Shown one piece after another: positions 43,497-52,971 of a stretch of DNA of 64,000 nucleotides (positions are counted from its first letter, which is position 1; each line of letters starts with the position of its first letter). This DNA is from Vibrio toranzoniae (GTDB lineage Bacteria; Pseudomonadota; Gammaproteobacteria; Enterobacterales; Vibrionaceae): assembly GCF_024347655.1 (NCBI RefSeq), contig NZ_AP025514.1:496001-560000 (forward strand), read 5' to 3'. A program made the translations under genes and the position numbers. Under the pieces are notes generated by a model. It saw only the letters and a list, made by a program, of their open reading frames with translations, did not search any database and was not told where the DNA came from.

Positions 43497-44762
43497 TTAC
43501 TTGTTTTTTACCGCTTTCTTTTTCTTAGCAATTTTCTTCTTCTTCGCGATCTTCTGTTTCTCTACCGCTTTTTTATCTTCTTTCTTTGGTTTCTTTTTCT
43601 TCGTTACGGCTGCTTTCTTATGTGTTGGGCGCATGCCTTCGATGAAGCGTTCTTTGATTGGTTCGTCTGTGTAACGAGCCACACGCTCAATCATCAGTTG
43701 ATCGTGCGCTTCGATGATAGAAACCGCGTTGCCTTTCTTACCAGCACGAGCGGTACGGCCAATACGGTGAAGGTAGACGTCAGCCGTGCGAGGCATGTCG
43801 TAATTGATTACGTGGCTTACGTCGGGAAGGTCGATACCACGAGCAGCAACGTCAGTCGCTAGCAGTACGTTGACAGAACCGTCACGGAAACGAGCAATCG
43901 CATTGTTACGACGATCTTGAGGCATTTCGCCTTGGATCCATGCGCATGGGATTTGCGCGCTTTCAAGTTGAGCTCGGAGATCACCTAGGCGATCACGTGT
44001 CTTCAAGAACACGATGCTGCGTTCAGCTTCCTTGGTAATGATGTGTTTTAGCAATTCAAGTTTGTGTTCTGCTGTGTCAGCACGGTGATACCACTGAGTG
44101 ATCTTCTTACGTTCACGCAGTGATGATTTCGCATCGATCTCCGCCGGGTTCTTCAGGAGATCTTCAGTGAAGCCTTCAACACCTTTACCTTCTAGTGTTG
44201 CTGAGAAAAGTAAAGTTTGTTTACGCCAGCGACACTCTGCAGACAGACGGTCAACAACAGGACCAAAGCCCATGTCTAACATGCGGTCGGCTTCATCTAA
44301 GATTAGCCATTCAATCGCACGACAGTCAAAGCGCTCTGCTTCAATGTATTCCATCAGACGACCAGGAGTTGCAACCACGATGTCTTGTGTTGTACCAAGG
44401 ATATCAGCGTGCTCTTGGTACATTACACCACCGGTGATGGTGAAGATGTTCAGTGCCGTATACTTTGCTAGCTCACGAGCTTGCTCAGTGATTTGCATTG
44501 CCAGTTCACGAGTTGGTGTCAGGATAAGCATACGGGCAGGACCCGCTTTTTTACGAGGGAAATCCTGTAAGTACTGTAGTGCTGGCAGAACAAATGATGC
44601 TGTTTTACCAGTGCCTGTTGGCGCAGAAGCCAAAACGTCTTTTCCATCTAACGCTTGTGGGATCGCTTCAGCTTGTATCTGTGTTGGGCGTTCGTAGCCC
44701 ATTTCGTCAATTGCTTTTAGCAGCTCTTGGTTTAGATCGAGTTCTGCAAAGGTTCTGATCAC
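43497..44762 (-). CDS. srmB: ATP-dependent RNA helicase SrmB (DEAD-box)
   Basis: SrmB assists early 50S ribosome assembly. The 421 residues hold all DEAD-box motifs: Q motif (RPTQIQAEAIP), Walker A (APTGTGKT), PTREL, LDEADRMLD, SAT, and HRIGRTARAG. The RecA-like core ends near 370 and is followed by a very lysine-rich tail with IAKKKK repeats, shorter than and different from the E. coli tail. Similarity in the core, especially ERKKITQWYHRAD and IEAHDQLM, supports SrmB over RhlE, RhlB or DeaD. The start is GTG with a GGAG ribosome site. trmN6 lies upstream on the same strand; in E. coli these two are neighbours. Confidence 0.95.
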   Translation of the reverse strand: MIRTFAELDLNQELLKAIDEMGYERPTQIQAEAIPQALDGKDVLASAPTGTGKTASFVLPALQYLQDFPRKKAGPARMLILTPTRELAMQITEQARELAKYTALNIFTITGGVMYQEHADILGTTQDIVVATPGRLMEYIEAERFDCRAIEWLILDEADRMLDMGFGPVVDRLSAECRWRKQTLLFSATLEGKGVEGFTEDLLKNPAEIDAKSSLRERKKITQWYHRADTAEHKLELLKHIITKEAERSIVFLKTRDRLGDLRAQLESAQIPCAWIQGEMPQDRRNNAIARFRDGSVNVLLATDVAARGIDLPDVSHVINYDMPRTADVYLHRIGRTARAGKKGNAVSIIEAHDQLMIERVARYTDEPIKERFIEGMRPTHKKAAVTKKKKPKKEDKKAVEKQKIAKKKKIAKKKKAVKNK

Positions 44763-44869
44763 TGTTGTTTCTCCACAAGCAATAAATGTTTCTGCCTCAA
44801 AAAGCAGACGATAAAAAAGAGTAGTCGGACATTATAGAAGCATTAGTGATTAGGATCACATGGTATTTG

Positions 44870-45598
44870 CTACATCTTGAGATAAAAATCTTTAGTAAGT
44901 GCAATAAATGCTGCGCTATAACCACCTTGATGATGAATTGTCAGCGATTCACGCTGCAAATCTTGCTCGCAAACAGGATCTTTAGATAACTCAAACAAGA
45001 TTCGGCTCGCGGGTTTTTTGTCTGTTGTTTTCACATCAAGACGTTTTGCTAAGTGCCAGCCACATTGTTGGGCAAGTTTGATGAAGTCTTCCCCCTCAGG
45101 TGTTGGCAGGATAAAGCTGGCGGTTGCTGAGTCTGTCGTTATATCGAAACAACGATTGGCCAGTTGAAGATGATCCAAGCTGTCACTGTGTCTAGCCGTG
45201 GCCCTTTGGCTTTGTTGTGCCTGTGCTCCAGAGTTGAAGTAGGGTGGGTTACATATGATGGCATCGAATAGTTGCGGAAAATCTGTCGTTAAAATACTGC
45301 CATGATGAAGGCAAATACGATCTTGCCAAGGCGACTGTTTAATATTGATGGCTGCGGCATGGATCGCGTGCTGATCAATATCAATGGCTGAGATTGAGGC
45401 CTCTGCGAAACGTTGTGCAACCATTAAAGCCAATAACCCTGTCCCTGTTCCTATATCGAGTGCGGATGTTTTTTTCGCAAGGTTAACCCATGCTCCGAGT
45501 AATACGCCATCGGTGCTGACAGGCATACCGCTTTGTCCACCGTAAATAGAGAATTGTTTAAAATTGAAGTTTTTGGTTTCTACTATTTTATATTTCAT
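44870..45598 (-). CDS. trmN6: tRNA1(Val) adenine-37 N6-methyltransferase (TrmN6, YfiC)
   Basis: TrmN6 methylates A37 of tRNA1(Val). The 242-residue Rossmann methyltransferase has the SAM loop [13 protein letters not shown] near residue 47, the acidic IDIDQHA for the ribose, and the catalytic NPPYF near residue 117, the N6-adenine type. The N-terminal [25 protein letters not shown] matches YfiC proteins. It lies about 107 bases upstream of srmB on the same strand. The ATG has no strong ribosome site. Confidence 0.93.
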   Translation of the reverse strand: MKYKIVETKNFNFKQFSIYGGQSGMPVSTDGVLLGAWVNLAKKTSALDIGTGTGLLALMVAQRFAEASISAIDIDQHAIHAAAINIKQSPWQDRICLHHGSILTTDFPQLFDAIICNPPYFNSGAQAQQSQRATARHSDSLDHLQLANRCFDITTDSATASFILPTPEGEDFIKLAQQCGWHLAKRLDVKTTDKKPASRILFELSKDPVCEQDLQRESLTIHHQGGYSAAFIALTKDFYLKM

Positions 45599-45912
45599 GA
45601 ATGTTCTGGCTATCGATATATTTTAAGTGATTGGCTCTGATGTTAGTCAATTGTATAAGTAAATGTTCTGTATGACTGAATGTTGTTAAAATTTATGGTT
45701 AGTTTATAATTATGTCTATTTTTCTATATCCAGTCGAATCCACTGCTTTTTGTTTGAATATGCAAATTTATATGGTGTTTTTTTATGGTGACTTGCAGCT
45801 AGCCAAGTGTTTCGTCATTATGCGCGACTATTTTATAGATTGATTGGCAGCCTTAGGCTGTAACATTCATGTAAGCACAACACAAATTCATAAATATAAT
45901 TAAGGATTATCT
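45599..45912. other. Divergent spacer between trmN6 and brnQ
   Basis: An AT-rich spacer of 314 bases. The clearest element is the palindrome CAGCCTTAGGCTG at 45848-45860, about 50 bases before brnQ, which could be an operator or a small hairpin. No gene is seen. Confidence 0.5.
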
Positions 45913-47226
45913 GTGAAACAGAGTCTTAAACTAACAGATGTATTAGCATTGGGCTTTATGCTTTTTGCGTTTTTCTTAGGTGCGGGTAACATCATCTTCC
46001 CACCTCTTGCTGGCCAACTGGCTGGTGATCATTTTCTTCCAGCGATGTCTGGTTTTCTGCTGACCGCCGTTGGTCTGCCGTTAATCACTATCGTTGCTGT
46101 TGCAGTGGCGGGTGGTTCTTGGGGGCACTTAACAAAAGATCTTCCTAAGCAAGCGGCGACTATCATGGCTGTGCTGATCTTTATTATTATTGGCCCAGCA
46201 TTTGCTGCACCTCGTACCGGCCTTGTTGCCTATGAGATGGCGGTGAAACCGTTCTTCATCGATGCATCTCAAGCTCACCTTACTCTCTTTTCTATTGCAT
46301 TTTTTGTCGTTACGATCTTCTTCTCATGGTCGCAAGGGAAACTAATTGATGTGATTGGCAAGGTACTAACACCAGCGTTATTCGTTGGTTTGGTTATACT
46401 AGCCGTTGCTGTGTTTGTTAACCCTCAGGGTGATATTCTTGCTGCTCATGGTGAGTACATTACGCAGCCACTAACCAAAGGTTTCCTTGAAGGCTACAAC
46501 ACCATGGATACTTTTGCTTCTTTGATGTTTGGTATGTTGATTGTTGAGGCTATTCGCAGCAAAGGTATTACTGATCGTACGGCAACAACTAAGTATTTAA
46601 TTAGCGCAGGTTGCATCGCGGCTGCTGGCTTAGCCTTTGTCTATATCTCTTTGTTTTTCTTGGGTGCCACAAGTGCAACAGTCGCTGCGGGTGTAGACAA
46701 TGGCGGCGCTATCTTAAGCCTTTATGTTCAATCGTTGTTTGGCCCTTCTGGTCAGCTAGTGCTTTCTGTGATCGTACTATTGGCGTGTCTAACAACAGCG
46801 ATTGGTCTGGTATCAGCATGTTCTGATTACTTCAGCTCGCTAACGCCTCTGTCTTACAAGACTTGGGTGATCATTAATGGTGTGGCTTGTGCAACGGTAG
46901 CGAATGTGGGTCTTTCTCAACTGATTTCTCTATCGGTACCTGTGCTATTTGCACTTTACCCAGTAGCCATTGCCTTGGTCGCGCTGACGTTCCTGCGTAG
47001 TCGCTTCCCTAACCCAAAAGTGGCTTACCGCGTAGTGGTATTAGTGTCACTGCTGTTCGCTCTTATCGATGGTGCTAAAGTTGCGGGTATCGATGTATCA
47101 GCACTAGACATAATGCCACTGTTCGATATCGGTATGGGTTGGTTGCTACCAACAACTGCAGCAATCATCTGTATGTTCTTTGTTGGTAAATCAGCAGAGC
47201 AAGAGATGGCAGAAGAGACGGTTTAA
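45913..47226 (+). CDS. brnQ: Branched-chain amino acid:cation symporter BrnQ
   Basis: BrnQ imports leucine, valine and isoleucine with sodium. The 437 residues form about twelve membrane segments. The N-terminal LALGFMLFAFFLGAGNIIFPP and GPAFAAPRTGLVAYE near residue 95 are LIVCS family signatures. The length equals that of E. coli BrnQ. The start is GTG with a TAAGGA ribosome site. A terminator follows, so it is a single-gene unit. Confidence 0.96.
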   Translation: MKQSLKLTDVLALGFMLFAFFLGAGNIIFPPLAGQLAGDHFLPAMSGFLLTAVGLPLITIVAVAVAGGSWGHLTKDLPKQAATIMAVLIFIIIGPAFAAPRTGLVAYEMAVKPFFIDASQAHLTLFSIAFFVVTIFFSWSQGKLIDVIGKVLTPALFVGLVILAVAVFVNPQGDILAAHGEYITQPLTKGFLEGYNTMDTFASLMFGMLIVEAIRSKGITDRTATTKYLISAGCIAAAGLAFVYISLFFLGATSATVAAGVDNGGAILSLYVQSLFGPSGQLVLSVIVLLACLTTAIGLVSACSDYFSSLTPLSYKTWVIINGVACATVANVGLSQLISLSVPVLFALYPVAIALVALTFLRSRFPNPKVAYRVVVLVSLLFALIDGAKVAGIDVSALDIMPLFDIGMGWLLPTTAAIICMFFVGKSAEQEMAEETV

Positions 47227-47257
47227 TCTTTCCGTCGAGATTAAATAATCACTAGAC

Positions 47258-47300
47258 ATAGAAAAGGCCTCATTACTTCGCAGTAATGAGGCCTTTTTGT
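47258..47300. terminator. Bidirectional terminator between brnQ and fldB
   Basis: A thirteen-base-pair stem, AGGCCTCATTACT / AGTAATGAGGCCT (47265-47294), has A and T runs on its two sides. Confidence 0.93.
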
Positions 47301-47347
47301 ATTCTGCTTCATCTTACATGAACAGGTGTTTGAGAGCGTATGTGTGC

Positions 47348-47869
47348 TTATAGTTTTTCGCTGTACTCAACCAGAACTTGTTCTACCCAAGTTGCGATAC
47401 GTTCGTCGCTCAGTTCGTACTGTGAATCTTCATCGAGAGCTAAGCCTACGAATTGTGATTGGTCTTCTGTTAACGCTTTAGACGCTTCGAACTCGTAGCT
47501 GTCATCGTTTGGCCAGAAGCCAACAAACTCTGCACCGGCGGTTTTCAGTTCGTCATGCAAGAGCCCCATCGCATCTAAGAACCATTCGCCGTAACCTTCT
47601 TGGTCACCCAAACCAAACAGTGCCACAACTTTGCCTTTAACTGGCGTTGTTGCTATGTCGTCCCACAGTTCATTCCAATCTTCTTGAATTTCACCGAAGT
47701 CCCACGTTGAAATACCGAGCAGCAGAAGGTCGTAGTCAGCCATCAATGAAAGCGGGCTTTCTTTCACGTTATGGATATCAACTAGGTCTTCACCAATAAT
47801 GCCGCGAATCTTTTCTGCTGCCATTTCTGTGTAGCAGGTGGTTGAGCCGTAAAATAATCCAATTTTCAT
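47348..47869 (-). CDS. fldB: Flavodoxin FldB
   Basis: FldB is a small FMN electron carrier. The 173 residues begin [20 protein letters not shown], with the phosphate loop of flavodoxins, followed by the flavin-stacking Trp region [12 protein letters not shown] near residue 55 and the [12 protein letters not shown] loop near residue 90. The STTCYT loop and the divergent xerD neighbour, as in E. coli fldB-xerD, favour FldB over FldA. Confidence 0.95.
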   Translation of the reverse strand: MKIGLFYGSTTCYTEMAAEKIRGIIGEDLVDIHNVKESPLSLMADYDLLLLGISTWDFGEIQEDWNELWDDIATTPVKGKVVALFGLGDQEGYGEWFLDAMGLLHDELKTAGAEFVGFWPNDDSYEFEASKALTEDQSQFVGLALDEDSQYELSDERIATWVEQVLVEYSEKL

Positions 47870-48019
47870 AGCAAACGTTCGATTTTAATTTCAGATGGCG
47901 AATTCTAACCATAAATCGACTTCGATTGCAGCGATTATCCGCTCAAGTCGTAATTTTTATGGCATTCATATTTGCTCTGGCATACTCTCAAAACAGTTTC
48001 CAACATTGTGAGTAACACT

Positions 48020-48934
48020 ATGCAGTCGCCTCAAGGGCAGAGCGCAGACCACGGTCTCGTTGAGCAGTTTTTAGATGCTATGTGGATGGAGCGAGGGTTA
48101 TCTGAGAATACGCTTGTTTCATATCGTACTGATTTGTCCAAACTACTGACCTGGATGGAAAAGAACAACTACCGCCTCGATTTCATTAGCCTTTCAGGGC
48201 TACAAGATTATCAAGGCTGGTTAGCCGACGCTGAATTTAAGCAGACTTCCCGTGCACGCATGTTGTCGGCAATTCGTCGCCTGTTTCAATATTTACACCG
48301 TGAGAAAATCCGAGCGGATGATCCAAGCGCCTTGTTGATCAGTCCTAAGCTGCCACAGCGCTTACCAAAAGATTTGAGCGAAGAACAAGTGGATGCCTTA
48401 CTCGAGGCGCCGGATCCGAACGATCCTATCGAGCTTCGCGATAAAGCCATGCTTGAGTTACTCTATGCCACCGGCTTACGTGTGACTGAACTGGTGAGTT
48501 TGACGATGGAAAACATCAGCCTGAGACAAGGCGTGGTACGTGTTATTGGTAAGGGCGGTAAAGAGCGCTTGGTGCCAATGGGCGAAAATGCCGTGGATTG
48601 GATCGAGACGTTTATTGAACAAGGTCGTCCTCAGCTGCTCGGTGAAAAGAGCTCCGATGTCGTTTTTCCGAGTAGGCGTGCTAAGCAAATGACCCGACAA
48701 ACGTTCTGGTATCGTATTAAGCATTATGCGGTTATCGCGGGTATCGATACTGAATTGTTGTCACCGCACGTGTTAAGACACGCTTTTGCGACGCATTTAC
48801 TGAACTATGGTGCCGATCTCAGGGTCGTACAGATGTTGCTTGGGCATAGTGACTTATCGACAACCCAAATTTATACTCACGTGGCGACCGAAAGGCTGAA
48901 GCAAATTCACGCTCAGCATCATCCACGTGCTTAA
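48020..48934 (+). CDS. xerD: Site-specific tyrosine recombinase XerD
   Basis: XerD works with XerC and FtsK at dif to resolve chromosome dimers; in vibrios it also serves integrative phages such as CTX. The 304 residues have the N-terminal SAM-like core-binding domain (about 15-100) and a catalytic domain with Arg in LLYATGLRVTELVSL, HVLRHAFATHLL, and LGHSDLSTTQIYTHV with the Tyr nucleophile. The C-terminus QIHAQHHPRA is typical. The ATG at 48020 is chosen; an in-frame TTG at 47972 and a GTG at 48008 lack a ribosome site. It heads the xerD-dsbC-recJ run. Confidence 0.97.
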   Translation: MQSPQGQSADHGLVEQFLDAMWMERGLSENTLVSYRTDLSKLLTWMEKNNYRLDFISLSGLQDYQGWLADAEFKQTSRARMLSAIRRLFQYLHREKIRADDPSALLISPKLPQRLPKDLSEEQVDALLEAPDPNDPIELRDKAMLELLYATGLRVTELVSLTMENISLRQGVVRVIGKGGKERLVPMGENAVDWIETFIEQGRPQLLGEKSSDVVFPSRRAKQMTRQTFWYRIKHYAVIAGIDTELLSPHVLRHAFATHLLNYGADLRVVQMLLGHSDLSTTQIYTHVATERLKQIHAQHHPRA

Positions 48935-48960
48935 ATCCATTTATTTTTAAGGTGAACTTA

Positions 48961-49740
48961 ATGAGCGTATTACGCCGTCTTCCTCTATTAGCGCTTCCTC
49001 TGATGATTACTGCATGTAATGCATCAGAAGCGAAAGTAGAACCAACATCAACAGCCGTAGAAGTTGCTTCCGCTCAAGCGATTGATACAGCAGCATTAAC
49101 TAAACGCTTTGAAAAAATCGGTATCAAAGTTGATAAGATTGTTCCTTCAGATATCGACGGTCTGGTAGAAGTTCAAACCAACAGCGGCGTTATCTTCTCT
49201 TCTCCAGAGGGTGATCACTTTCTAGCGGGTACACTTTACTCTTTGGATGACAACGGTAAGTTCAGCGATGTTTTGGCTGAGCGTCAAGCGCCGTTGAATG
49301 CTGAAAAAGTCGCGGCTATGTCGGATACGGTTATCGAATATAAAGCGGATAACGAAAAGCACGTTGTGACTGTGTTTACTGATATTACGTGTGGCTACTG
49401 TGTTCGTCTGCACAGCCAAATGCAGGGTTACAACGACCTAGGTATTACCGTTCGTTACATGGCTTACCCACGCCAAGGTGCAACAGGCCAAGTGGCTGGC
49501 CAAATGGCAGCAATTTGGGCTTCTGAAGATCCAAAAGCCGCAATGCACAATGCGAAAGTAGAACGTCAGATGCCGGCATCAGGTAAAGACCTTGCTGAGC
49601 AGAAACAGATCATCGCAAAACAATACCAACTAGGCCGTGAGCTTGGTATCAATGGTACGCCAGCAATCGTATTAGAAAGCGGTGAGTTGGTTAGTGGTTA
49701 CTTACCGCCAGCGCAACTGCTTCAGCGTTTAGAGCAATAA
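48961..49740 (+). CDS. dsbC: Thiol:disulfide isomerase DsbC, with a lipobox
   Basis: DsbC reshuffles wrong disulfides in the periplasm. The 259 residues contain an N-terminal signal, a dimerisation domain (about 30-110), and a thioredoxin-fold domain with active site CGYC at 144-147 (VFTDITCGYCVRLH) and the cis-Pro loop GTPAIV. The signal ends in the lipobox ITAC, so the protein may be lipid-anchored, unlike soluble E. coli DsbC. The second, structural cysteine pair of E. coli DsbC is absent (AIWASED replaces AIWCAKD). The ATG has an AAGGTG site; a GTG three codons upstream is less likely. It lies 26 bases after xerD. Confidence 0.93.
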   Translation: MSVLRRLPLLALPLMITACNASEAKVEPTSTAVEVASAQAIDTAALTKRFEKIGIKVDKIVPSDIDGLVEVQTNSGVIFSSPEGDHFLAGTLYSLDDNGKFSDVLAERQAPLNAEKVAAMSDTVIEYKADNEKHVVTVFTDITCGYCVRLHSQMQGYNDLGITVRYMAYPRQGATGQVAGQMAAIWASEDPKAAMHNAKVERQMPASGKDLAEQKQIIAKQYQLGRELGINGTPAIVLESGELVSGYLPPAQLLQRLEQ

Positions 49741-49820
49741 ACTCGTTTTTTGTATCGCCAATTTATCCCCCATGTTTTTGATTTAAGGAGTGGCCTGATT
49801 GTTATCGGGCCCATTTTTAT

Positions 49821-51557
49821 ATGATAGAGATCCAACGCCGTCCTGAGGTCGACACTTCAGTTTTACCTGCTCACTTACCTGACTTGTTAAAGCGCATCTA
49901 TGTGAGTCGTGGTATCGACAGTGCTGACCAACTTGAGACTGCTGCGAAAGGCTTGCACTCTTATCAGAAACTGGGCGGTATCGATGCTGCGGTTGAGTTG
50001 TTGTTCAACGCGATTCAGCAGCAAAAACGCATCATCATTGTTGGTGACTTTGATGCCGATGGCGCGACGAGTTCTGCGTTGTCAGTGCTTGCTCTGCGTA
50101 TGTTGGGCAGCTCTAACGTCGATTATCTGGTACCAAACCGTTTTGAAGATGGTTATGGCTTGAGCCCTGAGGTTGTCGAACAGGCAATCGAGCTTGGCGC
50201 TGAAGTGATCATGACGGTCGATAACGGTGTCTCTTCGATTGAAGGTGTGCGTTTTGCCAAAGAGAAAGGACTGGAAGTTCTGGTTACCGATCACCACTTG
50301 CCGGGTAATGAACTGCCAATGGTCGATGCGATGGTGAATCCGAACCTTGAAAGCTGTGCTTTTCCTTCCAAAGCCCTGGCGGGTGTTGGTGTGGCCTTCT
50401 ACCTGATGATGGCACTGTGTGTCCACATGCGTAAGCTGAATTGGTTTGCAGAGCGTGGCATGACCGAGCCTAAGCTGATGGAGTTGATTGACCTTGTGGC
50501 GCTAGGCACCGTAGCCGACGTGGTGCCACTCGATGAGAACAACCGAATCTTGGTACACCAAGGGTTGCAACGCATTCGTGCGGGTAAAGCGCGTCCGGGT
50601 ATTCAGGCCTTGATCGAAATTGCCAAGCGAGACGCTAAGCGCTTGGTCGCCTCTGATTTTGGTTTTGCGTTAGGTCCTCGTATTAACGCGGCTGGCCGAT
50701 TGGATGACATGTCCTTTGGTGTTGAACTGCTGATGAGTAACAACATCCACGCAGCGCGTCGAATGGCGAGTGAGTTGGATGGCTTGAACCAAACGCGTAA
50801 AGAGATTGAAGAGGGCATGAAACAAGAGGCGATGGCTTTTTGTGAGCGCCTTGAGTTTGGTAAAGACGATCTGCCTTCTGGTTTAGCTTTGTTCCAACGT
50901 GATTGGCACCAAGGCGTGATTGGTATCTTGGCTTCGCGTATTAAAGACAAATACCACCGCCCGGTGATTGCGTTTGCAGATGGCAGTGAAGGCAGTATTA
51001 AAGGCTCTTGTCGTTCAATTCCGGGGTTGCACATGCGTGATGCTTTGGACCGTATCGACACTCAAAATCCAGGCTTGATTCTAAAGTTTGGTGGCCACGC
51101 AATGGCGGCGGGCTTAACCATCATGGAAAAGGACTTTGAACGCTTCAGTCAGCTGTTCAATGATGTCGTGAAGAATGAACTTGGAGAAACAGCACTGAAG
51201 GGCATTATCTTGTCTGATGGTGAGCTGTTACCTGAAGAGTTCTCAATGCACACCGCTGAAACGCTTCGTTCAGGAGGTCCGTGGGGACAAGCTTTCCCTG
51301 AGCCAATCTTTGATGGCGAGTTTAAAGTGCTGCACCAAAAGCTGGTGGGTGAGAAGCACCTTAAGCTGATGCTAGAGCCGCTCTACAAAGGTCATCCAAC
51401 TAACGTGATGATTGACGGTATTGCTTTTAACGTCGATTTACGCCGCTGGCCTGATGCCTCGGTGAAAACCGTTCACCTTGCATTTAAGCTCGATATTAAC
51501 GAATTTCGTGGCAACCAATCGTTGCAGCTGATGATTGATCATATCGAAGCCAAATAG
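49821..51557 (+). CDS. recJ: Single-stranded-DNA 5'-3' exonuclease RecJ
   Basis: RecJ resects 5' ends in recombination and in mismatch and base excision repair. The 578 residues show the DHH phosphoesterase motifs: IVGDFDADGATSSAL near residue 72, MTVDNG, VTDHHLPG near residue 157, and LVALGTVADVVPL near residue 225. The DHHA1 domain has KFGGHAMAAGLTI near residue 420, and a C-terminal OB fold follows. The ribosome site is weak. It follows dsbC as in E. coli and precedes prfB. Confidence 0.97.
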   Translation: MIEIQRRPEVDTSVLPAHLPDLLKRIYVSRGIDSADQLETAAKGLHSYQKLGGIDAAVELLFNAIQQQKRIIIVGDFDADGATSSALSVLALRMLGSSNVDYLVPNRFEDGYGLSPEVVEQAIELGAEVIMTVDNGVSSIEGVRFAKEKGLEVLVTDHHLPGNELPMVDAMVNPNLESCAFPSKALAGVGVAFYLMMALCVHMRKLNWFAERGMTEPKLMELIDLVALGTVADVVPLDENNRILVHQGLQRIRAGKARPGIQALIEIAKRDAKRLVASDFGFALGPRINAAGRLDDMSFGVELLMSNNIHAARRMASELDGLNQTRKEIEEGMKQEAMAFCERLEFGKDDLPSGLALFQRDWHQGVIGILASRIKDKYHRPVIAFADGSEGSIKGSCRSIPGLHMRDALDRIDTQNPGLILKFGGHAMAAGLTIMEKDFERFSQLFNDVVKNELGETALKGIILSDGELLPEEFSMHTAETLRSGGPWGQAFPEPIFDGEFKVLHQKLVGEKHLKLMLEPLYKGHPTNVMIDGIAFNVDLRRWPDASVKTVHLAFKLDINEFRGNQSLQLMIDHIEAK

Positions 51558-51599
51558 TTCTTTTTGGATCAATAATGCTCATCGTATAGCGCTAAACTC

Positions 51600-51633
51600 A
51601 GCAAGCTCTGTTCAAAAACAGGGCTTGTTTTCC
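51600..51633 (+). terminator. Terminator after recJ
   Basis: The stem CAAGCTCTGTT / AACAGGGCTTG (51602-51627, with one G-T pair) is followed by TTTT. It separates recJ from prfB. Confidence 0.8.
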
Positions 51634-51792
51634 TTCCTTCCCTTACAAATTTTACGTGTTTTTTCTGCCTGTCAATTTTATATCCCATTAAGTTGTTGAA
51701 TCTTCGTTCACCACTCTAAAAAATTCTGTATCTCCGTCACACTTTTGAGTACAATTCTCCGGTTAAATTCTACTCATAAATGATGAGCTAAA

Positions 51793-52891
51793 ATGTTTGA
51801 AATCAATCCTATAAAAAACCGTCTGCAGGATGTGTCTGAGCGCACAAATATCCTGAGGGGGTATCTTTGACTATGACGCTAAGAAAGAGCGTCTAGAAGA
51901 AGTAAACGCAGAATTAGAACAACCGGATGTATGGAACGAACCTGAGCGTGCTCAAGCGCTAGGTAAAGAACGTTCTGCATTGGAAGCGGTAGTAGAGACG
52001 ATCGACCAACTTGACCAAGGTGTTGAGGATGTTGATGGTCTACTAGAGCTTGCGGTTGAAGAAGAAGATCAAGAAACGTTCGATGAAATTGAACCAGAAC
52101 TGGCTGAGCTAGAAGCTAAGCTAGAGAAGCTGGAATTCCGTCGTATGTTCTCTGGTGATCACGATGCATCAGATTGCTACATCGATCTGCAGTCAGGCTC
52201 GGGCGGTACAGAAGCTCAAGACTGGACTTCAATGATGTTGCGTATGTACTTACGTTGGGCAGATTCGAAAGGCTTCAAAACTGAAGTTATCGAAGTGTCT
52301 GAGGGTGATGTTGCTGGCCTTAAAGGCGCAACAGTACGTATTTCTGGTGAGTACGCTTATGGTTGGTTACGCACAGAGACCGGTGTTCACCGTCTAGTTC
52401 GTAAGTCACCATTTGATTCAAGTGGCCGTCGCCATACTTCATTCGCCTCTGCGTTTATCTATCCTGAGATTGATGACAACATTACGATCGACATTAATCC
52501 TTCTGACTTACGTATTGACGTATACCGTGCCTCTGGCGCTGGTGGTCAGCACGTAAACACCACGGAATCGGCGGTACGTATTACTCACGTTCCGACTAAC
52601 ACCGTAGTTCAGTGTCAGAATGACCGTTCGCAGCATAAGAACAAAGATCAAGCGATGAAGCAGCTACGTGCTAAGCTTTTTGAACTTGAGATTCAAAAAC
52701 AAAATGCTGAAAAACAGGCGAGCGAAGAAACGAAATCAGACATCGGTTGGGGCAGTCAGATCCGCTCTTACGTACTGGATGATTCTCGTATCAAAGATTT
52801 ACGCACCGGCATCGAAAACCGTAATACACAAGCGGTTCTTGACGGTGACTTAGACAAATTTATTGAAGCTAGCCTGAAATCAGGCCTGTAA
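51793..52891 (+). CDS. prfB: Peptide chain release factor 2, with programmed +1 frameshift
   Basis: RF2 releases peptides at UGA and UAA codons. The gene is read in two frames: 51793-51867 encodes 25 codons ending CTT, then an in-frame TGA at 51868, and the +1 frame continues from 51869 to 52891. The joined product is 365 residues, the E. coli length. The anticodon-like loop [10 protein letters not shown] and the catalytic GAGGQHVN (GGQ) are present, and the residue four before GGQ's first Gly is Ala, the variant common outside E. coli K-12. Too much RF2 means efficient stopping at the UGA, so expression is self-limited. lysS follows after 80 bases, as in E. coli. Confidence 0.97.
51856..51871 (+). 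promoter_or_regulatory. RF2 recoding element
   Basis: AGGGGGTATCTTTGAC is the canonical signal: an internal Shine-Dalgarno-like AGGGGGT, the slippery CTT and the TGA-C stop. The spacing is the same as in E. coli. Confidence 0.97.
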
Positions 52892-52971
52892 GCTTACCAA
52901 GTATATTTGTAAAAATGCCTATATTTGCAAAGATATAGCGGTCCAAATTATAAAAGCAAGGTACATCTCTA

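Noticed and set aside
51980..52891. A separate gene starting at the internal ATG of prfB
   Set aside because: The frame continues upstream through the recoding site to the true start at 51793.
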